Part shown: piece after piece, positions 36,268 to 45,898 of the stretch
Numbering within the stretch: position 1 is the first letter of the stretch
Layout: every line of letters starts with the position of its first letter
Assembly (NCBI RefSeq): GCF_001936255.1
Contig: NZ_CP014325.1
Coordinates: 1 to 64,000, forward strand
DNA length: 64,000 bases
Reading direction: 5' to 3'
From: Borrelia anserina Es
GTDB taxonomy: Bacteria; Spirochaetota; Spirochaetia; Borreliales; Borreliaceae
Notes under the pieces: generated by a model
Told to the model about the DNA's origin: nothing
The model's input: only the letters and a program-made list of their open reading frames with translations
The model's database searches: none
Program-made: the position numbers and the translations under genes

Positions 36268-37092
36268 TTGAGAAAAATAATTATTTTGATACCGTTCTTT
36301 ATAACATGTTGTTCTTTTAGTGATGATAATACAAACATACAATCACAAAATCAACAATCATTAACTTACAGTGACAACTTCAATACATCAAATGAAATGT
36401 TATATGACAATAACTCAAAGTATGCAACATTAATAGAAGATCATTCCAACTTTGAACTACTTGAAGGGACCCAAGAAAGATGTATGTGTCTACTCTGCAC
36501 ATGTTGTTATGGGTACACTCACAAAAAATGCCAAATCACTTGGATAAAAATCAAAGCTAAGGAAATCCTTGGAAAGAATGTAAAACCAATAGATTCACTG
36601 AAAAACAAGCTCAGATACTCATACTCAGTATCACCTATCAAGTACAATGGAAATTATAGCAAATACGTCATGCCTTTAATATTGTTCGAAAGTTTAGTTG
36701 ATCATATTGAAGTAACCTCATTTAAATTAACACATCACAAAGATCTAGACTTCAACAACAAAAACGTTTTAGGTGGAATTATGCAAGGTATACCAAAAGT
36801 AGAAAAATCATCTGAGAATGGATATAAAAACGTATATCCCTATGGAATACTAAATACAGTAAATCCAACTGGTGGAGAAGAACTAACATCTGCTTTTGCA
36901 ACTCTTTACAGGAATGGCAAATGGAACTTCATGGAAGCAGAAATAAAAGTCAAAGATACAAACACCAATCAAGAGACAACCCATAAAATACTCCTAAACA
37001 GTAAATTATTCTATAAATTTTTAAAAACAGTTATAACAAAATACCCAGAGACAACAAATGCAAACAATAAATTTCTAGTCCCAATTAACTAA
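36268..37092 (+). CDS. S2/P23-like lipoprotein 1
   Basis: A 274-residue lipoprotein. The TTG at 36268 is chosen because GGGAGG lies seven bases before it; an in-frame ATG at 36205 has no ribosome binding site. Signal peptide IIILIPFFITCC, lipidated at one of two adjacent Cys. The core has CQITWIKIKAKEILGKNVKP, LRYSYSVSPIKYNGNYSKYV and MPLILFESLVDHIEV, also found in the next gene and at 55730. These resemble the Borrelia S2/P23 lipoprotein family; binding partner unknown. A Cys-rich patch (CMCLLCTCCYGY) just before the core is unusual. Confidence 0.75.
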   Translation: MRKIIILIPFFITCCSFSDDNTNIQSQNQQSLTYSDNFNTSNEMLYDNNSKYATLIEDHSNFELLEGTQERCMCLLCTCCYGYTHKKCQITWIKIKAKEILGKNVKPIDSLKNKLRYSYSVSPIKYNGNYSKYVMPLILFESLVDHIEVTSFKLTHHKDLDFNNKNVLGGIMQGIPKVEKSSENGYKNVYPYGILNTVNPTGGEELTSAFATLYRNGKWNFMEAEIKVKDTNTNQETTHKILLNSKLFYKFLKTVITKYPETTNANNKFLVPIN

Positions 37093-37364
37093 AGTGCCAA
37101 TTAACGGTACTATCAGACAACAATTAAACAAACCTACACTCATTACTTGAAGTTTAAAAAGTAAGTTTAGACATATTCACTTAAAATAAATTTCAAATAA
37201 CAAATTTTTAATAACTTTTAATAATTTTTAATTATTATTCTAAATATTTAGACTTATTGAATACCATATAAACTAATTTGTTTTATTAAAGAAAATAAAT
37301 TATATTATATTAACTAGGATAAATAAGTTTTAAATATTTTTTAGCAATTAAAAGGAGACAAGGG

Positions 37365-38195
37365 ATGAAGAAAATAATCTTTATATTACCAATTTTTATA
37401 ACATGTAATGTATCACAAAATGAGAAATCAAAATATCTCTCTGATAGCAATAAAAATAATAAATATGCCAAAATGACCCTCAAATATAATATTACGGAAG
37501 CAAATCCCAACACCACAGATTCATATCAGTACAAACCAGCAGCACTTAAAATATCTGAAGGTACCCTAAATGTATGTTTACAACCACATTTCCACTGGTT
37601 TCATATCAGTAATGAGTCATGTAAAATTACTTGGGCAAAAACTAATGTGCAAAAGATTATTGGACCAGATACAAAACCACTAAAAGAACTACAAGGCAAA
37701 CTCAAATACTCATATGCAATAGCACCGATTAAGAACAACGAAAATTACAGCAAATACGTCATGCCTTTAATATTATTTGAAAGCTTAGTTGATTACATTC
37801 AAGTAACCTCATTGAAATTAACTTCTAACAAAGACCTAGATCTGGATTTCCACAAAGGAGATTACCAACATCTTAGAAATAGTATCGTCAAGCAAGTAAA
37901 ACAAGCAATTCAAGATTTAGGATATAAATCTGTACACATTTACGGAACACTACATGCAAGTAAACCAAATGGTGGAGAGGAATTAATATCTGCTTGTGCA
38001 AATCATTACAACAATAACATATGGAGCTTTATGGAAGCCGAAATAACTATTTATGACAAATTAACTAGGCAAACAACTACTCATACAATACTTCTAGACA
38101 GTCAGTTATTTAATGAATTTCTAAAAATAATTATAACAAACCATCCAAGAACAACCAATGCAAACGATAAATTCAGAGTACCTATTTATGAATAG
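37365..38195 (+). CDS. S2/P23-like lipoprotein 2
   Basis: A 276-residue protein with ATG and AAGGAG. Signal peptide MKKIIFILPIFITC, Cys14. It aligns with the preceding gene over the whole core: CKITWAKTNVQKIIGPDTKP, LKYSYAIAPIKNNENYSKYV, MPLILFESLVDYIQV and a C-terminal LLDSQLFNEFLKIIITNHP. The two are a tandem duplication 270 bases apart, each likely with its own promoter. The Cys-rich patch of gene 1 is here only CLQPHFHWFHI, so it is not conserved. Confidence 0.78.
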   Translation: MKKIIFILPIFITCNVSQNEKSKYLSDSNKNNKYAKMTLKYNITEANPNTTDSYQYKPAALKISEGTLNVCLQPHFHWFHISNESCKITWAKTNVQKIIGPDTKPLKELQGKLKYSYAIAPIKNNENYSKYVMPLILFESLVDYIQVTSLKLTSNKDLDLDFHKGDYQHLRNSIVKQVKQAIQDLGYKSVHIYGTLHASKPNGGEELISACANHYNNNIWSFMEAEITIYDKLTRQTTTHTILLDSQLFNEFLKIIITNHPRTTNANDKFRVPIYE

Positions 38196-38319
38196 GAAAT
38201 GTAGCATATTGTCATCGATCTTATGGTAATTACTAAAACTAATTGTAAAAGAATCTCCACTTAAGTTTTTGTGAATTATAGGTAGAGATTCTTCGATAAC
38301 TTTAGTTAATAGATAAAAT

Positions 38320-38919
38320 TTAATACTCATGCAAAGTATCATATATCTGCCTTTTCAATAATGTAAAAAATGCTGAACAATCAGACGATTTAAGGACCCG
38401 ATATACTTCCTTATAACTACAACACCCAATACAAGACATTTTCAAAATTTTTAAATATTCTTTCTCCTTAGCAGCAAGTTGGACTTCAAAATTATTCTTT
38501 TTAGGATACTTATCTGAAAGCCCATAGATAATGTCTAAGATTTCATCTCGTACTCTCAAAGTCGAAACTATATCAGCAATTATCTCTTTAGTTTTAAAAG
38601 CATCAAGTACAACCAAAAACTCATAAAACTCATCATCACTGAACGTATATACATCTAGCATATCTGCTGCAATTGTAGGATCTGTTAACGCACTTCTTAA
38701 AAATCTGACTGCTATCCTTTCCTTACTTGTTAAGTTAAAATCTGAAATCAAATTTTCTAGTGAAAAATAATCAAAGGTAAGCCCAATGTCCATGTCAATG
38801 CTAGCAATATCATCAAAATTATCATCTATTTCAAAATCACTGACATTGTCTTTACCCTCACAATAACAAAAAAGAATCATCAACAAGATAAAAATCTTTG
38901 AATTTCTCATATTGCCCAT
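38320..38919 (-). CDS. BTA121-like lipoprotein
   Basis: A 199-residue lipoprotein (MILFCYC, Cys22) with AAGGAG ten bases before the ATG. A second ATG three codons in is possible. The mature part has an acidic tether and then LTSKERIAVRFLRSALTD, YTFSDDEFYEFLVVLDAF and KTKEIIADIVSTLRV, which fit the domain pattern seen in BTA121-type lipoproteins of relapsing-fever Borrelia. It ends with a Cys-rich motif (MSCIGCCSY). It is convergent with S2/P23-like gene 2. Name is from pattern recognition only. Confidence 0.7.
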   Translation of the reverse strand: MGNMRNSKIFILLMILFCYCEGKDNVSDFEIDDNFDDIASIDMDIGLTFDYFSLENLISDFNLTSKERIAVRFLRSALTDPTIAADMLDVYTFSDDEFYEFLVVLDAFKTKEIIADIVSTLRVRDEILDIIYGLSDKYPKKNNFEVQLAAKEKEYLKILKMSCIGCCSYKEVYRVLKSSDCSAFFTLLKRQIYDTLHEY

Positions 38920-39111
38920 AATTTAACATCTCCTTCTAAATGAAAAAGATATCCCACTAATTAATTAAAACTTAAAATAATAGCTCTATCTATTAATAGA
39001 GCTATAAAAATACAAATTTATCAACTCAATAAAATAATTTTTTCAGATTTATAAAACAAAGATAAAATTGAAAGGTACTTAAAATATTAATAAAAATACA
39101 AATATTTAAAT

Positions 39112-39729
39112 TCAAGAAACACCTGCAGTATTTCCCGTTGCAAGAGTAGGAGATCCACTGGCATTTACATAAGTTATGCTACCAACACCATGCGTATGAC
39201 TCTCAAATAATTTACCATTAATATACACATTGCCTTTTAATTGAATGCTATCTGCCTCAATAACTAAAGATTTCACAGAAATCCTGGTATTCTCTCCCTT
39301 GAATACTAAATGCTTAAAATCCAAAGAAGTATTCTCACTAGTCACATCAAATTCTTTCGAATTGAAACTAAGCTTATGCACATCAATGCCCGCATACTCA
39401 AGACTCACTGCATTTAAGATATAAAAATAGTGTTTATCAAAATAATTATTGTCTCTTTCATTAAAGATATTTATGCTGCTTTGAAGTAGTATTACCTTAT
39501 CACCTTCCTTAAGATCAAGTTTAAGGCTTGAGATATTGCGACTCATAATATCAAGATCTTCATATTCTTCAATTGTCACAATCCCTTCTTGTATCTTAAA
39601 ATCAAATTCTTTAATAACTCCAATTCGACAAATAAATACATTATCATGCAAATACATCTTAGCATCCTCAAGTGCCAAATCATTACTCAAACTTCCCAAC
39701 TTTCTGGAAACTTCATAGTTCTTATCCAT
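39112..39729 (-). CDS. Phage baseplate spike protein (cp32 DUF777-like)
   Basis: A 205-residue protein with an N-terminal OB-like part (VFICRIGVIKEFDFKIQEG... KEGDKVILLQSSINIF) and a C-terminal repetitive beta part (SLVIEADSIQLKGNVYING). Near the end is SHTHGVGSI, the His-x-His type metal site that caps central spikes such as P2 gpV and Mu gp45. It is the last phage gene of the module: cp32 phages next encode baseplate wedge (DUF276) and tail-fibre genes, which are not present here. AGGTAGGA precedes ATG. Confidence 0.8.
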   Translation of the reverse strand: MDKNYEVSRKLGSLSNDLALEDAKMYLHDNVFICRIGVIKEFDFKIQEGIVTIEEYEDLDIMSRNISSLKLDLKEGDKVILLQSSINIFNERDNNYFDKHYFYILNAVSLEYAGIDVHKLSFNSKEFDVTSENTSLDFKHLVFKGENTRISVKSLVIEADSIQLKGNVYINGKLFESHTHGVGSITYVNASGSPTLATGNTAGVS

Positions 39730-39742
39730 AAATTTATCCTAC

Positions 39743-40654
39743 CTATAAAACATTAGATTCATCATAAAGCCTCAATTTTAATGTACAATCACCAACGTTG
39801 CTTAAACTGGCACCGGTCTCTTGGACAACAGCCTTAACAGATCTCCCATATCGATCCACAAACTGCACACAATCTCCAACCTTAATCTTGTTTGTAAAAA
39901 AAAGTGAAGCATTCCAAAAATTAATGATAGATTTACCTACAAATCTCACTTCTCTTTGTGGAACAAATAAAAGTGCAAAATCCTCTAATCTTTTATAAAC
40001 TTTCTGCCCAAGAAGCCCATCAAAATTAATAAAAACAAATCTAGTATCAACCTTAAAGCGTAAATCACCAACATCAACAAAAATCAAATGTACATATCTT
40101 CCAATAAGTTTTTCCACAAACTCTTTTAAAGTAGAAGCATAAAAACTTTCACTTATGATGCGCTCTCTATCTTGCAAGCTCATGTTAATAACTGCTTGAT
40201 CTGGAAATGCCAAATTTATTGCCTCATGCAAAGACTTGCCTATGTAATCTTTAACATCAAGTTTTTTATTAAAAAATGTATCGTAAGATAACAAATAAAT
40301 TTCATACTGGCAAATAAAATCACCATTTTCAAAATCGAAATCAACAGGCGCACCCAAATATCCAGACATAATAAATTCGTAAGCTAAATCATCTTCATAA
40401 GTAAATTTTTTATAGTATATTCTAACAATATCTCCACGCCTCAAAGATTCATTAAAATTCAAGGGCATATTAAACAATCGCAATTGTGCCTTTTTACATT
40501 GCAAAGCACTTACAAGGAAATTCTCACTACTAATTACAATATGAACAACAGGCGCACCATATCTTGTCTCTATCGTCAGCTTGGGTTGATGATTCCTAAT
40601 ATCACTATCAGTACCATAAAACTCTATTTTAAAGTCATACTGAAATAACAACAT
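39743..40654 (-). CDS. Phage tail protein (cp32 DUF693-like, probable tail hub)
   Basis: The 303-residue product (LLFQYDFKIEFYGTD... HQPKLTIETRYG) matches the layout of the cp32 DUF693 family, which sits just before the spike gene. In contractile phages the equivalent position holds the gpD-type hub that joins tube and spike, so that role is likely. Beta-rich sequence throughout, no signal peptide. GGAG lies about 14 bases before the ATG, a rather long spacing. It is 13 bases from the spike gene, in the same operon. Confidence 0.72.
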   Translation of the reverse strand: MLLFQYDFKIEFYGTDSDIRNHQPKLTIETRYGAPVVHIVISSENFLVSALQCKKAQLRLFNMPLNFNESLRRGDIVRIYYKKFTYEDDLAYEFIMSGYLGAPVDFDFENGDFICQYEIYLLSYDTFFNKKLDVKDYIGKSLHEAINLAFPDQAVINMSLQDRERIISESFYASTLKEFVEKLIGRYVHLIFVDVGDLRFKVDTRFVFINFDGLLGQKVYKRLEDFALLFVPQREVRFVGKSIINFWNASLFFTNKIKVGDCVQFVDRYGRSVKAVVQETGASLSNVGDCTLKLRLYDESNVL

Positions 40655-40728
40655 AAATTCTTTATCAACTCCAATTAAAGATCAATACTCATCTATACAT
40701 CTACCTGCATACTAAACCCCAAACAATA

Positions 40729-41721
40729 TTAATTATTATCTTCCTCATAGCCTGATCTCAAATTAACAGAATTATCATCAAGTGGTCTAACAATAGGTCT
40801 TACAAAACTTGGCCTTATATCACTACCCGGTCTTTTAGGAGCTGGTCTAGTACTGCTTGGCCTAAGATTTCCTTGCTTAATACTACTTGGCTTTAAACTT
40901 TTTGACATATGACTTCTTTGTACTTGATTTGCCTGTTGTTTACTGCCTAATTTACCATCATTTTGTCTAATTACAGGTCTTTGAGATTTATATATCCCTT
41001 CATTCTTGCTATTATCCATCTTCATGTCACTTGATCTCTGGATCATTTGTCTTTGGTTTGCTTGTTTTTCATCATCATTTCCCTTCATAGATCTTCGAGC
41101 TCCATATCTCCTGTTACTCGAACCTTGTCCCGTCTGTCTTTGGACTACTTGTCTTTGATCATCTGCACTGCCCTTTGCAGTACCTAACTTTATATCAAGC
41201 TTTTGTTTAATATAATTCTCAACAAACTCAATCTCTTTAAGCTGCAATTTAATGTATAATTTAGTATAATCCGGATTTTTAATCCAAGTCTTGTTACTAA
41301 AACTTAAAACCCTATGTCTATACTTACCAAATTCATTTTCCATAGGAATTTCTATTAACTGTTTAAACCTATTATCGGTCTCTGTAAAAATGTCATCATC
41401 AAAATACTGACCATATTCTTTTAAAAATTCATCTTCCACTTGCAGAAAAATTTCATCCCGTATCATATTTACAAGGCACCTGTAATATCCCTCAAGATCT
41501 GCTATTTTCTGCAAAACTTGTTTTGCCTTAACATTTTTATTTGGATCATCAACATTTACCAGAATATCATCTACAACTTCATAACTAGAATCATAAGCTT
41601 CCTCAACTTCTCGACTAAAATTCCAATTGGTAAAATCAAAAGGCCTTATGAAAGAGGCACTAAGATTATTCAAGAATGAAAAAAATGAAAAGAATAAAAT
41701 AATATACTTAAATTTAACCAT
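40729..41721 (-). CDS. Exported protein with basic disordered C-terminus inserted in the tail operon
   Basis: A 330-residue protein with a cleavable signal peptide (IILFFSFFSFLNNLSA, residues 6-21) and no lipobox Cys, so it is probably periplasmic or secreted. Residues 25-190 are helical. Residues 190-330 are low-complexity and basic, rich in Gln, Arg, Ser and Pro (RRYGARRSMK, RPSSTRPAPKRPGSDIRPSF). AGGAG precedes ATG. It lies between tail genes in a phage operon, where cp32 phages have no exported gene that I know of, so it may be a moron. No function is recognised. Confidence 0.75.
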   Translation of the reverse strand: MVKFKYIILFFSFFSFLNNLSASFIRPFDFTNWNFSREVEEAYDSSYEVVDDILVNVDDPNKNVKAKQVLQKIADLEGYYRCLVNMIRDEIFLQVEDEFLKEYGQYFDDDIFTETDNRFKQLIEIPMENEFGKYRHRVLSFSNKTWIKNPDYTKLYIKLQLKEIEFVENYIKQKLDIKLGTAKGSADDQRQVVQRQTGQGSSNRRYGARRSMKGNDDEKQANQRQMIQRSSDMKMDNSKNEGIYKSQRPVIRQNDGKLGSKQQANQVQRSHMSKSLKPSSIKQGNLRPSSTRPAPKRPGSDIRPSFVRPIVRPLDDNSVNLRSGYEEDNN

Positions 41722-41759
41722 AAATATTCTCCTAAAAAAATTACTATATAGTTAATATT

Positions 41760-42320
41760 CTAACCTTTATAAGTAGAAAAATTAAAAGTTTTTACTATTT
41801 TAATTTGCAAACTAACATCAACCTCATCAATAAACGAAGTACTTTTAATTTTTAAAGAATTAATAATAACAGTTTCATGAAATCCTACCGAAGGACCATA
41901 AATGGTGTAATAAATACCTTCCTTAACTTTTTCCCTAAATTGCATCTTTACAAAATTAGAACTAAACTCTAAAACACTATTTGCAAAAGGTGTTAGTTTT
42001 AAATTCTCAATCAAAACCTTATCATAAATAGAAGATAAAATACCATTTGTAATGGTAATTATCCCTGGATTTGCAGTAACATTATAACTTATGAATTCAC
42101 TATGCCTAGTATTAAGATCAACAACAGCTCGCTGACTACTAGTACTACTTAAATTTTCCTCAATAGCTCCTGCCTTTGGAAATACAAAAAATACTTGAGG
42201 TAAATATAAAAACCCCTTAAAATCAGGACGTGGAAAGAGAGCAATATAACTAGATGAACTTGAAAGACTTAAAATATGATTTACAACCTCCAAAATAAGT
42301 GCTGTTACATCCTTAAACAT
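41760..42320 (-). CDS. Phage tail protein (cp32 DUF792-like)
   Basis: A 186-residue protein (MFKDVTALILEVVNHILSL... SYIALFPRPDFKGFLY) of the kind found between the tape-measure and hub genes in cp32 phages. The position corresponds to LysM-type or tube-initiator proteins of contractile tails, but no LysM motif is clear. AAAGGGA precedes ATG. Role inferred from gene order. Confidence 0.65.
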   Translation of the reverse strand: MFKDVTALILEVVNHILSLSSSSSYIALFPRPDFKGFLYLPQVFFVFPKAGAIEENLSSTSSQRAVVDLNTRHSEFISYNVTANPGIITITNGILSSIYDKVLIENLKLTPFANSVLEFSSNFVKMQFREKVKEGIYYTIYGPSVGFHETVIINSLKIKSTSFIDEVDVSLQIKIVKTFNFSTYKG

Positions 42321-42363
42321 GTCAAAATCCCTTTATTTTTAAATATACTTAAAACATAATATT

Positions 42364-43686
42364 TCAAGGAATACGTGAAATTTCACTTCCCATTTTATAA
42401 TCATGCATATTATTTGGCGAAGAATCACCTTGCATTTGAAAAATTACAGCATCTGTTAACGCATTAATAGCACTCTCCATATTATTAAAGTAAGTACTCA
42501 AAGGTTCAATGATACTTTTCTCCAAATCTATACTACGAGCCCAACTTAAAAGTTCTTTCACATCTTCTAAGAACATATGCATATCATTCTTATTAACATC
42601 ACACATCAATCTCAAACTGTCCAGTTTCAAATCACCTGCATCAGGACTCGACCCAGTCAAGCTTGAATCTAGTCCTAAACCTAAGTTTGGATTTGAATCT
42701 AAACCAATTGCCTTTTCAAGACGCTGCTTTAAACTTGCATCAAGACCCATTCCCGCACTCAAAAATTCAGAAAGGTTTTCTTTTAAATGGTCGCTCATAA
42801 GATAAGGTAAATTTTCCTTACCTTCCCTAAATAAATCGTAAACAACAGACACAGCATCATCATTACCTTCCAGACAAGTACTGCTTCCTTTTAAAGAACT
42901 AGCAAATCTAACTGCATCAAAGAGAGTACTAGAAGTACCTGATGGTTCAGTTTTAGAGAATAATGACTTAAAACCACATGTCTTACGAATAAAATCATTC
43001 ATGTCAACCTGAGTATCAAATTTACCCGTATCTAAAAGTATGCTCTTGATAATTTTACTCTCAAAATTACTATAAGTAACATCATTAATCCTACCCTCAA
43101 CATCATCTTCTTTATACTTAAATTTAGAATTATCAGAAACTACACTTAAGTTTAAAAAAGAATCTGGATTAAAATTATTCAAAGACTTAAAAATATACGG
43201 TTCTAAAATACTCGCACTTAAATTTAAAAGTGAACTTGAATGAGTATTTAAATATGAATTCATACTTAAATTAGAATCCCTATCATTACCAACAGGAAAG
43301 CTTAATGTCTGTGAAGGCGCTAGAGGTAAACATGATATTAAATTTGAAAATGCAAGGTCAATTAAATTACCTTCTAATCCCATACTATCCTTCTCTTCTT
43401 GAATGTCTGCAAATTGATTGAAAGACCCTGAAACTGGAATGACTTGCAAATCAACATTAATACTTGGTAACTCAAATAAAAATTTATCTTTCTTAAAATT
43501 ATCATCTAAAACACTCTCTAATAAATTACTAAATATCTCAGGCTTAACTAAAATAGAAGCTAACTGTTCTTCTAGAAACTTAATACTACTTGTAAACTTT
43601 AATTTCAAATATTCGTCTAAATTAGTATTTAATCGTGGCAAAAAAGACAAATTTTGCTCTGAATCTTGTATTTCACCTAAATTCAT
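42364..43686 (-). CDS. Putative tail tape-measure protein (cp32 DUF759 position)
   Basis: A 440-residue protein and the longest in the tail module, at the usual tape-measure position after the chaperone-like genes. It lacks transmembrane segments and shows Ser/Leu/Asn-rich helical stretches (SSLLNLSASILEPYIF, LNPNLGLGLDSSLTGSS). For a tape measure it is short, which would mean a short tail of roughly 65 nm under the common 0.15 nm per residue rule. Homology was not confirmed: call by position. GGGGA precedes the ATG. Confidence 0.55.
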   Translation of the reverse strand: MNLGEIQDSEQNLSFLPRLNTNLDEYLKLKFTSSIKFLEEQLASILVKPEIFSNLLESVLDDNFKKDKFLFELPSINVDLQVIPVSGSFNQFADIQEEKDSMGLEGNLIDLAFSNLISCLPLAPSQTLSFPVGNDRDSNLSMNSYLNTHSSSLLNLSASILEPYIFKSLNNFNPDSFLNLSVVSDNSKFKYKEDDVEGRINDVTYSNFESKIIKSILLDTGKFDTQVDMNDFIRKTCGFKSLFSKTEPSGTSSTLFDAVRFASSLKGSSTCLEGNDDAVSVVYDLFREGKENLPYLMSDHLKENLSEFLSAGMGLDASLKQRLEKAIGLDSNPNLGLGLDSSLTGSSPDAGDLKLDSLRLMCDVNKNDMHMFLEDVKELLSWARSIDLEKSIIEPLSTYFNNMESAINALTDAVIFQMQGDSSPNNMHDYKMGSEISRIP

Positions 43687-43698
43687 ATATAAAATCCC

Positions 43699-43911
43699 CT
43701 ATAAATTTGAAACGAACAAGTTCTCATATACTTCCTTTTTAAGCTTTAAATTAGCAATTTTATTAATTTCTAAAAGCTCAAGGTATTTAAATCGCTTAAT
43801 CTCATCTAAGGTACAAACCCCCATTAAAACCGGCAAATAATATTTGCAAGCCTCACTTCTTAAAAACTGCAAATAATCAAAATATTCACTTAAAATTACA
43901 CTACGATTCAT
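43699..43911 (-). CDS. Small phage protein (cp32 DUF1322-like)
   Basis: A 70-residue helical protein (YLQFLRSEACKYYLPVLMG, KRFKYLELLEINKIANLKL) matching the small DUF1322 gene of cp32 phages. Between the tube-like and tape-measure genes, phages usually encode tail-assembly chaperones, so that is the likely role together with the next upstream gene. AAGGA before ATG. It begins 33 bases after the upstream gene ends, so no frameshift product is made the way lambda G/GT is. Confidence 0.65.
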   Translation of the reverse strand: MNRSVILSEYFDYLQFLRSEACKYYLPVLMGVCTLDEIKRFKYLELLEINKIANLKLKKEVYENLFVSNL

Positions 43912-43944
43912 GAATTATCCTTAAAATTTAATATTTTACTAAGA

Positions 43945-44364
43945 CTAATCTAGTCTAGATACCAGATCATTGTAATTCCACCTATCATCAATATGTGGAT
44001 ACTTAATAAAAGTTCCACCAGCATCTTGAAAACTCTCGATATACACCAAACTGGGTTCTTTAAGTCCTGCTATTTTTTCTACTAAAGAATACTGAACAGC
44101 AAAAAAAATAGTAGGTAGTAAATATTTATACAAAAAGGAATGCTCTCTGTTAGTACTAATAATCTCATAAAACTCATCAAAAAAGGTAGAAGATATCATT
44201 AAGGAGCTTATTTTTTTAATAACCGATATATTATTAAGTTCCCGTCTTAAAGTCTCTTGACTTGCATCAAATCCCAAAATAGAATCCCACTCATACATGG
44301 GAATATCCCTTAAAATATACTCATAAGTCTTAAGCTTAGCCAAAATCTTTAACTTATATCTCAT
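43945..44364 (-). CDS. Phage protein (cp32 DUF1473-like)
   Basis: A 139-residue protein (KTYEYILRDIPMYEWDSILG, SFLYKYLLPTIFFAVQYSL) with the features of the cp32 DUF1473 family. Position after the tail tube gene suggests a tail-assembly chaperone. Its start codon is 3 bases beyond the upstream stop, and AAAGGA lies before it, so coupling is likely. Confidence 0.65.
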   Translation of the reverse strand: MRYKLKILAKLKTYEYILRDIPMYEWDSILGFDASQETLRRELNNISVIKKISSLMISSTFFDEFYEIISTNREHSFLYKYLLPTIFFAVQYSLVEKIAGLKEPSLVYIESFQDAGGTFIKYPHIDDRWNYNDLVSRLD

Positions 44365-44367
44365 AAC

Positions 44368-44787
44368 CTAATTCCTTTCAATTTCACAATTGATTGCATG
44401 TATTACAAAACTTACAGCCTCATTATTACTTGTATAACTCCGACTTGGAACTTCTGAAAAAAAAGCACTATTAGAAATAATCTTAAGCCCCATCTGGTCA
44501 TTAAACACTAATGGCTTAAGTTTATCTCTTTTAGGAGTAGCAGAATAAAATTGCTCATTACTAAGCTTAGTCAAAGCCTTATAGTCAAATGAACCCTTAG
44601 TAATCTCTAAACTAAATATATGAACAATGGTTCTAGGATCCCTGAAACTTGGAATTGGAATATTCCTATCTTCAGTGCTAGCAGTCGCCATCACATTTGG
44701 AGAGGTCGAATACTGTAACTTCCCCCTATCTATTAAGATACCTGCAAAGCTAAAAAACACCAAATCTAATGAATAATAATCTTTCAT
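44368..44787 (-). CDS. Putative tail tube protein (cp32 DUF1463-like)
   Basis: A 139-residue protein of beta-rich character (YSLDLVFFSFAGILIDRGKL, VHIFSLEITKGSFDYKALT) right after the sheath-like gene, where contractile phages encode the tube. Length fits tube proteins (130-180 residues). GGGAGG precedes ATG. It touches the sheath-like gene (stop and start share a base at 44787). Confidence 0.68.
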   Translation of the reverse strand: MKDYYSLDLVFFSFAGILIDRGKLQYSTSPNVMATASTEDRNIPIPSFRDPRTIVHIFSLEITKGSFDYKALTKLSNEQFYSATPKRDKLKPLVFNDQMGLKIISNSAFFSEVPSRSYTSNNEAVSFVIHAINCEIERN

Positions 44788-45863
44788 TAATCAGCCTCCC
44801 TTCTTAAATAATCATTAATATCATCACTACCTATGTTTAAAACTACACTCTTAAAACTGTCATTATATTTAATACGAATAGATAAACTTAAACCCAAAAC
44901 ATTATCTGCCTTAAGTCCAAATTTAATATCACCAAAAGATACAATAAGTCCACGTTCTTTAAATTCTTTAAACAAACATTCAAGTCCTGCAGTATAGGCA
45001 TTAGGTTTCCCATCAGAAAATTTTAACTGGCTAAGTTTACTATTTTGCCTATTATTACCATTCCAAATATGAATAAGTTCACGAGTCGCTTCGTTTTTCA
45101 AAAGATAATACGTAAACATTTCATCAATTGACCTACCTGCACAATCTACTCCCTCCTTGAAAGCCAAAACTCCATCACGACCAGTCTCATTTAACAAAGA
45201 ATAAAAATTAATATTATTTCGTCTCAATTCACTAATTAAAGTCGCATCATAAACTGGTTTTGATCTCAATGTCATTCCATAAGGGTTAGTAGCATGAAAA
45301 ATATTAGCCTCGTGCAAATATTTAGCTATAAACTTAAGATGCAGATTATCACTACCACTATCATACATCAAAATGACCCCATCCCTCTGGCTTACAGGTA
45401 ACACATCTAAAAACTCAGGAAGTATCTTAAGCTTAGTTGAAAATACTACAAATTTAGCAATGCCTTTAACCAAATTACAAGCCTCTGCAAAATTCTCTTG
45501 CAAAGAATTTACAAAGACCACAAACGGATGTATATTTTTCGTTAAAAATTCAACTACTACCTTTATATCTCGGTAAATAAAAAAATCAAAAGATTTCAGG
45601 CCTCCTTCGGCAAAAAAATCACTGCAACTTGCTGATAAAAACTCATACTCTTCAGATGCTACCTTGCGCTTATCTTCATCTGCTTTAAACTTCTGTTTTA
45701 TTTCAATAGATTCTAAAGTCTTTCTAAAGCTTGAGACATCCAAAACAAAATGTCCTTCTTTAAAAACTTCACTTTTATAAATAAGCAAAGGATTATAGTA
45801 ACCAATGCTATCTAATTTAACTGTATCTTCAATTAAATTGACACTAATTGTATCTTGCGGCAT
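44787..45863 (-). CDS. Putative tail sheath protein (cp32 DUF787-like)
   Basis: A 358-residue protein beginning MPQDTISVNLIEDTV, as in the cp32 DUF787 family. The ATG at 45863 is favoured because AGGAG lies seven bases before it; an upstream TTG has none. The middle holds an alpha/beta part (FVVFSTKLKILPEFLDVLP, NIFHATNPYGMTLRSKPVYD, LKFIAKYLHEANIF) similar in layout to contractile sheath proteins, whose shared domain also inserts such a fold. It fixes this module as a contractile-tail type. Confidence 0.72.
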   Translation of the reverse strand: MPQDTISVNLIEDTVKLDSIGYYNPLLIYKSEVFKEGHFVLDVSSFRKTLESIEIKQKFKADEDKRKVASEEYEFLSASCSDFFAEGGLKSFDFFIYRDIKVVVEFLTKNIHPFVVFVNSLQENFAEACNLVKGIAKFVVFSTKLKILPEFLDVLPVSQRDGVILMYDSGSDNLHLKFIAKYLHEANIFHATNPYGMTLRSKPVYDATLISELRRNNINFYSLLNETGRDGVLAFKEGVDCAGRSIDEMFTYYLLKNEATRELIHIWNGNNRQNSKLSQLKFSDGKPNAYTAGLECLFKEFKERGLIVSFGDIKFGLKADNVLGLSLSIRIKYNDSFKSVVLNIGSDDINDYLRREAD

Positions 45864-45898
45864 ATTATCTCCTATTTTAAATTTATTCAATTTTAATT

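Noticed and set aside
43699-44364. Programmed frameshift between the two chaperone-like tail genes
   Set aside because: The genes are separated by 33 bases and the second has its own ribosome binding site, so no fusion is needed.
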